Source: PALSA-1355 sp041499515
GTDB lineage: Bacteria; Planctomycetota; Planctomycetia; Pirellulales; PALSA-1355
Direction of reading: 5' to 3'
Length of the DNA: 11,363 bases
Assembly (NCBI GenBank): GCA_041499515.1
Contig: JBGQKM010000200.1
Location: forward strand, 1 to 11,363
Shown here: positions 7,194 through 11,363 of the stretch, piece by piece
Numbering within the stretch: the stretch's first letter is position 1
Layout of the letters: the number at the start of each line of letters is the position of its first letter
Translations under genes and position numbers: made by a program
Notes under the pieces: model-generated
What the model was told of the DNA's origin: nothing
The model's input: only the letters and a program-made list of their open reading frames with translations
The model's database searches: none

Positions 7194-7814
7194 TTACCAT
7201 GTGAACAAGTTGAATAGGTAAAACAACTGGCTGCCAATCACACCGACGAGGCCGAGAAACCAAATCGGATCGCGATCACTGTCGGGTTCGAGTGCATCCA
7301 TCACTCGCCGGAACACATCGACCATCGACACGCCAACTCCGGCGAATACCAACAAATTGACGCCGAGCACAATGTGCCGTGCCGTCTCTGCGCTGATCAG
7401 GTTGGGAGCTTGCGCAGGGATTGCCACGCTGAAAAACCAGTTAATTGGCACCGAGGCCACCAGCGCTAAGCCTCCCCAGCTCGTGGTTACGAGTGCAGCC
7501 AGCAAGGTCGTGCTCGCCCTGAGCTTGGACCCGGCCAGGCTGTTGAGCACATAGAGTGCCGGAAGCGGGACGGCCCAAGCAAGGCCGGCGCCCAAAGTCA
7601 GCAATGTCGCCTTCAGGACAACGGCGGTAGGGCCGAAGCCGACGCCCATCGTCATGCCATACAGGGTGGTGCCCAACGCCGCCGTCAGCCCCAACGCCAG
7701 CCAGACGAAGGTTTGATAACCCGCTCCACGATCCCACCGTAGTGCAAATTCCTCAGGCTCGCGGAGCGCCATGCCCACGTGGGCCAGGCTGGTGCGCAAT
7801 GATTCTCTGAGCAT
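7194..7814 (-). CDS. Polytopic membrane protein, first gene of the PspA operon
   Basis: This 206-residue protein begins with a short amphipathic soluble segment (MLRESLRTSLAHVGMALREP), then has about five hydrophobic segments near 35-55, 62-90, 100-130, 146-166 and 184-204. The motif LPALYVLNSLAGSK at 84-97, followed by AL and PI spaced as in the neighbour, shows distant paralogy with the 267-residue product downstream. I cannot name a family; Yip1-like is the closest general description. ATG 7814 has a near-perfect GGGAGGAA Shine-Dalgarno seven bases upstream, and the frame's extension to 7877 is disregarded. As the first gene it carries the presumed operon promoter in the 140-bp gap upstream. 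Confidence 0.78.
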   Translation of the reverse strand: MLRESLRTSLAHVGMALREPEEFALRWDRGAGYQTFVWLALGLTAALGTTLYGMTMGVGFGPTAVVLKATLLTLGAGLAWAVPLPALYVLNSLAGSKLRASTTLLAALVTTSWGGLALVASVPINWFFSVAIPAQAPNLISAETARHIVLGVNLLVFAGVGVSMVDVFRRVMDALEPDSDRDPIWFLGLVGVIGSQLFYLFNLFTW

Positions 7815-7865
7815 TGTTTTTTCCTCCCATATCAGGGCCACGAAGGAGTAAGTTGCTCTGAAATG

Positions 7866-7881
7866 AACAACCGTCAAGCCA
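7866..7881 (-). promoter_or_regulatory. Candidate sigma-54 promoter of the PspA operon
   Basis: Read on the minus strand, the 16 bases are TGGCTTGACGGTTGTT. Against the sigma-54 consensus TGGCACG-N4-TTGCW, nine of twelve defined positions agree, including the GG of the -24 element and TTG of the -12 element. The C of the -12 GC is T here. The implied start near 7854 leaves a 40-nt leader before ATG 7814. An alternative reading uses TTGACG in the same stretch as a sigma-70 -35 box, but no good -10 hexamer follows at 16-18 bp. The sigma-54 reading is attractive because psp operons of enterobacteria are sigma-54 dependent. Confidence 0.4.
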
Positions 7882-7954
7882 GCCTGAAATTAACCTGTTT
7901 GTTTTGACCATGACCTCGGGACGTCTGATTGCGCCGTTTCGCTGACGCAGATTG

Positions 7955-8920
7955 CTAACACACCGCCAGAGCGAGTCGCCGCTCCAGATCTTCGACGGCC
8001 GAGGCTAAGTCGGGAAAGCGAAACTGAAAACCTGCATCGGCCAATCGAGCCGGCACGACTCGGCGACTCTTGATGATCAGTTCGGTCTCAGTTCGCAGCA
8101 CGAGCGCACCGATTTCCAACATCCAACGCTTGGCCGGCAGGCCGATCGGCATATGGCAGACAGCCCGAATGATTCGCATCATCTCGCGATTTGAGAGCGG
8201 TTGCGGCGCGGCGAGATTCACAGCTCCGACAAAGTCGTCTCGATCCATCAACCACTCGATCGCGCGGCACAAATCGGTTTGATGAAGCCAGGAAACGTAT
8301 TGCGACCCGCTGCCCATGGCCCCACCGAGCCCGCAGCGAACCAATCGCCGCAAGACCCGGTACACGGTCCCTCGATGGGTACTGAACACCATCGCAGTCC
8401 GCAGAACGACCTTGCGCGTCTCGGGCGCAACGGCTTCCTCGAAAGCTTGCTCCCAGGCTTTGGCAACATCCACTGAAAAGACGTCCTTTGCCTCCGGCGA
8501 ACCGGCAACCAGGCCGGAAGCCTCGTCCATGGGACGATCGTAGGAATGCTTGTAGATCGTTGCGGTGCTGGAGTTGAGCCAAACCTTAGGGGGACGCACA
8601 CATGCCTGAACGGCCTGGCCAAGGGCGTGCGTCGAATCGACGCGCGACGCCAGAATCGCCTCCCGGTTGCGTGCATGGTAGCGGCAGTTCACACTCTGTC
8701 CTGCAAGGTTCACGAGCGTCGAGCTACCGTCCAGCTCGCGCGCCCAATCACCCAGTGTCCTCCCGTCCCACGCGACAGCACGGGCTGGTCCTGCCTTCCC
8801 AGAACGTTGCCGCGTCAGCACGACGACCTCCCAATTTGACCGGTGAAACCAGTCGACAAGCAGTCGTCCAAGAAACCCCGAGCCACCAGCAAGAACAAGT
8901 TTCTGCGACGTTTCGGGCAT
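7955..8920 (-). CDS. TIGR01777-family NAD(P)-dependent epimerase/SDR protein
   Basis: This 321-residue extended short-chain dehydrogenase-like protein is of the usual length for TIGR01777 (SDR39U1/YfcH type). The Rossmann nucleotide-binding loop GGSGFLG is at 12-18, LVNLAGQSV at 69-77, and NSSTATIYKH at 116-125 carries the SS and Tyr123 of the active-site region. SWLHQTDLCRAIEWL at 210-224 and NLAAPQPLSNREM at 235-247 are typical of this subgroup. The C-terminal DUF1731 domain, about 268-315, contains RVVPARLADAGFQFRFPDL. The substrate of the family is not settled, so no reaction is claimed. ATG 8920 fits the Rossmann start, with AGGAG 12 bases upstream, a little far. It is divergent from the DUF2071 gene. 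Confidence 0.9.
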   Translation of the reverse strand: MPETSQKLVLAGGSGFLGRLLVDWFHRSNWEVVVLTRQRSGKAGPARAVAWDGRTLGDWARELDGSSTLVNLAGQSVNCRYHARNREAILASRVDSTHALGQAVQACVRPPKVWLNSSTATIYKHSYDRPMDEASGLVAGSPEAKDVFSVDVAKAWEQAFEEAVAPETRKVVLRTAMVFSTHRGTVYRVLRRLVRCGLGGAMGSGSQYVSWLHQTDLCRAIEWLMDRDDFVGAVNLAAPQPLSNREMMRIIRAVCHMPIGLPAKRWMLEIGALVLRTETELIIKSRRVVPARLADAGFQFRFPDLASAVEDLERRLALAVC

Positions 8921-9029
8921 GATAATTTGTCACTCCTACGATGAGGCCTGCCTTGCGGCCGGATGTTGCACTTCCGTTCCGGCCTTGGCGGCCCACCACA
9001 TAAACCGCAAGGAATTGGAGGACTTAACA

Positions 9030-9107
9030 ATGCCCATAAAGAATTTTTCCGCATGCAATCGACCTTGCGATTTCGCCTGGTTCATCGGCATTCGCGAGGT
9101 AATCTGA
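9030..9107 (+). CDS. Possible 25-codon leader ORF before the DUF2071 gene
   Basis: ATG 9030 is preceded by TTGGAGGA, with GGAGGA at 9017-9022 and a seven-base spacer, the best ribosome-binding site in the window. The frame runs 25 codons (MPIKNFSACNRP then CDFAWFIGIREVI) to TGA at 9105-9107, nine bases before ATG 9117 and in the same frame. The DUF2071 gene itself has only weak ribosome-binding signals, so ribosomes finishing the small ORF could reinitiate there. It may be a leader peptide, or a once longer N-terminus cut off by a stop codon. No known family is recognisable at this size. Confidence 0.4.
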   Translation: MPIKNFSACNRPCDFAWFIGIREVI

Positions 9108-9116
9108 TCTGATAAG

Positions 9117-9887
9117 ATGGAGCCGATGAACGACAACATAACTGCAATTACACCACGCACACGTCCCTGGGCTGCTCCGCGGAAGCCCTGGTTGTTGCGA
9201 ATGGTTTGGCACGACCTGCTCTTTGCCCATTGGCCGTGTGCGCCCGAGGCGTTGCAGCCGCTGCTGCCGACGGGGCTCGCACTCGACACTTTCGACGGTC
9301 GGGCCTGGCTAGGCGTCGTCCCGTTCCGTATGTCCGGCATCCGGCCGCATTGCCTGCCCCCAATTCCTGGCTTGACGGCTTTTCCCGAGTTAAACGTGCG
9401 AACCTATGTGGTTGCAGAGGAGAAGCCGGGCGTGTGGTTCTTGACGCTCGATGCACCGAGCCGCGTGGCGGTGCGCTGCGCCCGCACGTTCTATCACTTA
9501 CCCTACTGTGACGCCCGGATCACTTGTTCTGCCTTGGCTGACGGATGGATCCACTACCAAAGCCGCCGCCATGACCGGCAGCATTCTCCGGCCGAGTTTT
9601 GCGCCCGGTACCGGCCGACGGGGGATGCCGAGGCGATCGCTGCCGATCCGCTGGCCAACTGGCTCACGGCCCGATACTGCCTCTACTCGGCCGATCGTCG
9701 GGGAGGGCTCTGGCGAGGAGAGATCGATCATGCGCCCTGGCCGCTCGAAGCTGCCGAGGCCACTCTCGTAACCAACACGATGACCAAAGGCCTGGGACTC
9801 GAAGTGGCCTCTGTCGAGCCTCTACTGCACTTCAGTCGACGACTCGAAGCGCGGGCTTGGCCGCTCGACCGCGTGTCGGGTTTTTGA
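9117..9887 (+). CDS. DUF2071 (YqjF-family) protein
   Basis: This 256-residue protein (253 if translation starts at ATG 9126) matches the DUF2071/YqjF family in length and landmarks. PWLLRMVWHDLLFAHWP at 24-40 is the family opening, with the HWP signature. PLLPTGLALDTFDGRAWLG at 48-66, VVPFRMSGIRP at 67-77, FPELNVRTYV at 89-98 (the conserved P-E-x-N-x-R-TYV) and GVWFLTLDA at 105-113 follow, and the end HFSRRLEARAWPL is typical. Members are uncharacterised, probably soluble proteins of acetoacetate-decarboxylase-like fold; no reaction is established. It is divergently transcribed from the TIGR01777 epimerase gene across a 196-bp gap, and the two may share regulation. GGAG at 9119-9122 is too close to 9126, so the start choice is uncertain. 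Confidence 0.85.
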   Translation: MEPMNDNITAITPRTRPWAAPRKPWLLRMVWHDLLFAHWPCAPEALQPLLPTGLALDTFDGRAWLGVVPFRMSGIRPHCLPPIPGLTAFPELNVRTYVVAEEKPGVWFLTLDAPSRVAVRCARTFYHLPYCDARITCSALADGWIHYQSRRHDRQHSPAEFCARYRPTGDAEAIAADPLANWLTARYCLYSADRRGGLWRGEIDHAPWPLEAAEATLVTNTMTKGLGLEVASVEPLLHFSRRLEARAWPLDRVSGF

Positions 9888-9898
9888 CGGTTCGATCC

Positions 9899-9991
9899 TG
9901 CGCCGCGATCGAATTCTATCTAGCCAACACGGCCAAGCCGTTCGCCGCCAACCCGACGCTGATGCGCTTGCGCGAACTGGAGATCTTCGCA
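9899..9991 (+). pseudogene. Possible relic of an SPFH/band-7 (slipin) protein C-terminus
   Basis: Immediately after the DUF2071 stop, the frame starting at 9887 reads AAIEFYLANTAKPFAANP and then TLMRLRELEIFAATLA. This resembles the C-terminal helical stretch of bacterial slipin/stomatin-type proteins, where a Tyr-rich helix is followed by NPxLxRLRELE. Only about 30 residues match. There is no start codon of its own, no SPFH domain upstream and no continuation after about 10000, so it would be a non-functional fragment left by deletion. The identification rests on recall of a short motif and is tentative. Confidence 0.35.
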
Positions 9992-10275
9992 GCCACGTTG
10001 GCGCCGATGTGCTGCCTGGACCACGTCAATTTATTTCGAGCAACACCAGCGACTGCATTCAAGTTGCCGATTTCACAATTGCCACGATTGCCCTCCGCCA
10101 CCCTTGCGGCAGAGTGCGCCGGCCACTTTTCTCGGAATAATCGCGCCATGCGCGCTAGACCGCGGCATCGTTTGACTACGGCCACCTCTAACCTAGCGTT
10201 GCGATAGTTCTTCACGCCGCCAATTGCGACGTGGAGGTTTTTCAACGGATCTTCCTAGTCGGAGATAAAAGTACC
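9992..10275. other. Intergenic stretch, nothing coding recognised
   Basis: An open plus-strand frame continues to 10207, but beyond about 10000 its product is not protein-like. I see no hairpin terminator, RNA gene or clear promoter hexamers. GGAG at 10261-10264 is the probable ribosome-binding site of the Nif11-type gene. Confidence 0.5.
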
Positions 10276-10539
10276 ATGGATACCAAGCAAATTCGCGGCG
10301 CCGATGCGTTCTTGAAGCAGGCTCAAAAGGACACGCAGCTTCGCGAGCAGCTGCAACAGATCAAGATGACCGGCCCGAAGCGGCTGGCCGAGATCGTGCG
10401 AATTGCCACGGCGGCGGGATTCACTTTCACGACACAACAGTATGAAGAGGCCGCCCGCGCTCAGTTGGCCGCGAAGGCCCCCGCCGGTCGTCAACTCACC
10501 GACGAACAGCTCATCTCGGTGGCCGGCTGCACGAACTAA
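10276..10539 (+). CDS. Nif11-like leader peptide with vestigial core
   Basis: This 87-residue peptide has a Nif11 domain at about 1-50: ADAFLKQAQKDTQLREQLQQ, a KRLAEIVRIATAAGF helix, then FTTQQYEEAAR. It ends in LTDEQLISVAGCTN at 74-87. The end matches the cleavage region of Nif11-derived RiPP precursors (LSDEELEAVAGG followed by core), except that GG is GC and only two or three residues (CTN) follow. Such leaders normally carry a core peptide modified by enzymes such as LanM and exported by a peptidase-ABC transporter. None of those genes is in this window. It may be a solo leader that lost its core, or a Nif11-type protein with another role. ATG 10276 has GGAG 11 bases upstream. A strong hairpin follows the stop. 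Confidence 0.85.
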   Translation: MDTKQIRGADAFLKQAQKDTQLREQLQQIKMTGPKRLAEIVRIATAAGFTFTTQQYEEAARAQLAAKAPAGRQLTDEQLISVAGCTN

Positions 10540-10557
10540 AGCCTGGTAAGATCAGCA

Positions 10558-10594
10558 GCGCCCGGTGCGTTGTCCTAAGCGGCGCACCGGGCGC
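10558..10594 (+). terminator. Perfect 12-bp hairpin after the Nif11 gene
   Basis: GCGCCCGGTGCG at 10558-10569 pairs without mismatch with 10583-10594 across a 13-base loop. It begins 18 bp after the Nif11 stop codon. No T-run follows on the plus strand (GCTGTGCC), so it is not a textbook rho-independent terminator. It may still stop transcription or protect the 3' end of a short, abundant mRNA. Confidence 0.6.
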
Positions 10595-10743
10595 GCTGTG
10601 CCAGTCGGCTACGCCAGGCCGAATTTCTAAGCCGTGGAAGCGGTTCTCACCTGTCCCAGCTCATCGGTCGCCGCGGCCTGTTTCATGAGCCTTGGTAGCA
10701 AGCGGGCGTCGTGGGCCGCGGTGCCACGGAGTTAGCTTGTGCT
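10595..10743. other. Gap between Nif11 hairpin and HVA1 gene
   Basis: No gene is called. On the minus strand a 34-codon stretch, open from 10731 to a TAG at 10629-10627, reads LRGTAAHDARLLPRLMKQ and then AAATDELGQVRTASTA. It is helical-looking but lacks an upstream start beyond an internal ATG, so it could be a gene fragment or chance. Confidence 0.3.
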
Positions 10744-10955
10744 TCAATTGAGCTTTTTCAGAGCCGAGCCTTTGTGCATGGCAATGTGGTCGGTCTTATC
10801 GCACTTGATCAAATACTGCGGCTCTCCTTCGAGGCGTGGACCTTGTACCCCTTGAACGTGATTTCCGCGGTAATTCTCTTCTTCATCGTCCCTCGGATTC
10901 GGCCTGCTTCCGAGTTCCACTCAACATGGTCCCCTACTTTAAAGTCATGTGCCAT
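10744..10955 (-). pseudogene. HVA1 (hypervirulence-associated TUDOR domain) gene with -1 frameshift
   Basis: From ATG 10955 the frame reads MAHDFKVGDHVEWNSEAGR, then IRGTMKKRITAEITFKGYKVHASKE, the start of the small HVA1/TUDOR family (PF11160). It then shifts to a stop (SRSI*, ending at 10809). In the next frame the expected family end follows without loss: EPQYLIKCDKTDHIAMH, then KGSALKKLN and TGA at 10746-10744. One missing base near 10821-10830 (GGAGAGCC where GGAGGAGCC would be expected) explains the break; restoring it gives 70 residues, the normal family length. Family members are small single-domain proteins of unknown biochemical role, widespread in bacteria. The frameshift is either a recent mutation or a sequencing error; both halves look otherwise intact. 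The ATG overlaps the end of the frame upstream by 11 bases. Confidence 0.8.
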
Positions 10956-11229
10956 CGGTGCGATCACCCGTGAATACTGCGTTCTGAAAATCGGTAGGGT
11001 TACCGCCATTTGTTTGCGGCTGCGTTGATCCTCGCTGCAGGAATTCGGCTTCCGCAAGCCGGTCCAGCATGCGGCCACCCGGCACGCGAACGCCCAACGA
11101 TACGTTTGTCCATCCCAGCAATCCGTCGCCTTGTCCGGGCGGCGGCGTAGCGTCCAGACCATCAAATCCAGCCGGTGGGTCGCGCCGGCAGTAGCGAAAA
11201 AGGTGCACTGGCTCGTGGTCGTGGTTCAA
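10945..11229 (-). CDS. Unrecognised frame, probably 3' part of a split gene
   Basis: The 94-codon frame has a natural composition (NHDHEPVHLFRYCRRDPP, later GLLGWTNVSLGVRVPGGRM and LDRLAEAEFLQ) and ends in a Gln/Asn/Gly/Thr-rich tail. I do not recognise a family. Its only start is TTG 11229, which overlaps the stop of the frame upstream (TTGA) with AGGAG directly against it, a poor initiation geometry. It reads more naturally as the continuation of the upstream frame after a one-base loss near 11230: inserting one base gives EGIIQELNHDHEPVHLF across the junction. Its stop lies 11 bases inside the HVA1 gene start, so the two were probably one transcript. Confidence 0.45.
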   Translation of the reverse strand: MNHDHEPVHLFRYCRRDPPAGFDGLDATPPPGQGDGLLGWTNVSLGVRVPGGRMLDRLAEAEFLQRGSTQPQTNGGNPTDFQNAVFTGDRTDGT

Positions 11230-11363
11230 CTCCTGATAATGCCTTCATACGAGAGTCGTCCATCGACCAGCTGCGCCGCCGAAGTGTACGGATGCGCTTG
11301 AGCTTTCTTCGTGCCCAAAATGTGGAAGACATGCACGCCTATCGCTTTGAGATAGTCAGCGAT
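11226..11363 (-). CDS. Unrecognised partial CDS entering from the right edge
   Basis: The frame is open from the window edge to TGA at 11228-11226, giving 45 residues (IADYLKAIGVHVFHILGTK, then KAQAHPYTSAAQLVDGRLSYEGIIRS). It is protein-like, with an amphipathic helix followed by a hydrophobic beta-like strand. I cannot name a family. The start is outside the window. It probably continues into the next frame (10945-11229) after a one-base deletion, so the true product would be at least about 140 residues. If the stop is genuine, it is a separate gene coupled by TTGA. Confidence 0.5.
   Translation of the reverse strand: MADYLKAIGVHVFHILGTKKAQAHPYTSAAQLVDGRLSYEGIIRS

Noticed and set aside
9599..10207. 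202-codon plus-strand frame as an intact gene
   Set aside because: Most of it overlaps the DUF2071 gene in another frame; only the short piece after 9887 looks protein-like, and it is treated as a relic.
1..11363. tRNA, rRNA, riboswitch or insertion-sequence ends
   Set aside because: Read on both strands, I found no cloverleaf with a TTCGA-type arm, no conserved riboswitch core, and no terminal inverted repeats or transposase.

Overview
The window looks like chromosomal DNA from a planctomycete, probably close to Pirellula/Rhodopirellula. This is inferred from gene content: an ECF sigma factor translationally coupled to a Hanks-type Ser/Thr kinase, a bacterial wax-synthase-like MBOAT protein, a Nif11-type leader peptide and a Tyr-rich YYAP-repeat protein, in moderately GC-rich DNA with long intergenic gaps. 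I see no rRNA, tRNA, CRISPR array, insertion sequence or phage gene.

Layout. (1) 1-282: C-terminal end of a TTAYYAP-repeat protein, followed by an intrinsic-terminator-like hairpin. (2) 283-936: about 650 bp without a convincing gene, possibly holding a decayed one. (3) 937-2162, minus strand: an MBOAT O-acyltransferase overlapping by ATGA a 135-residue four-helix membrane protein. (4) 2304-4747, plus strand, divergent from (3): an ECF-type sigma factor overlapping by GTGA a membrane-anchored Ser/Thr kinase with an unusual polytopic C-terminal half. (5) 7814-4761, minus strand: a four-gene operon of two related polytopic membrane proteins, a two-helix membrane protein with a coiled-coil tail, and PspA/IM30. 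It reads as a phage-shock-type envelope-stress module. A sigma-54-like promoter match lies 40 nt upstream of its first gene. (6) 7955-8920, minus: a TIGR01777-family epimerase. It is divergent from a DUF2071/YqjF-family gene (9117-9887), which is preceded by a 25-codon open frame with an ideal Shine-Dalgarno sequence. (7) 9888-10275: non-coding, apparently carrying a relic of an SPFH/band-7 protein tail. (8) 10276-10539: a solo Nif11-like leader peptide with almost no core, then a strong hairpin. (9) 10744-11363, minus: a frameshifted hypervirulence-associated TUDOR-domain (HVA1) gene, and upstream two unrecognised frames that also look split by a one-base deletion.

Functionally, the sigma/kinase pair is a regulatory module and the PspA operon a membrane-integrity module. 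The MBOAT pair probably modifies a lipid or surface molecule. Nothing in the sequence links these modules directly. The points most worth following are the PspA operon with its possible sigma-54 control, the core-less Nif11 peptide, the leader ORF before DUF2071, and the clustered frameshifts at the right end.
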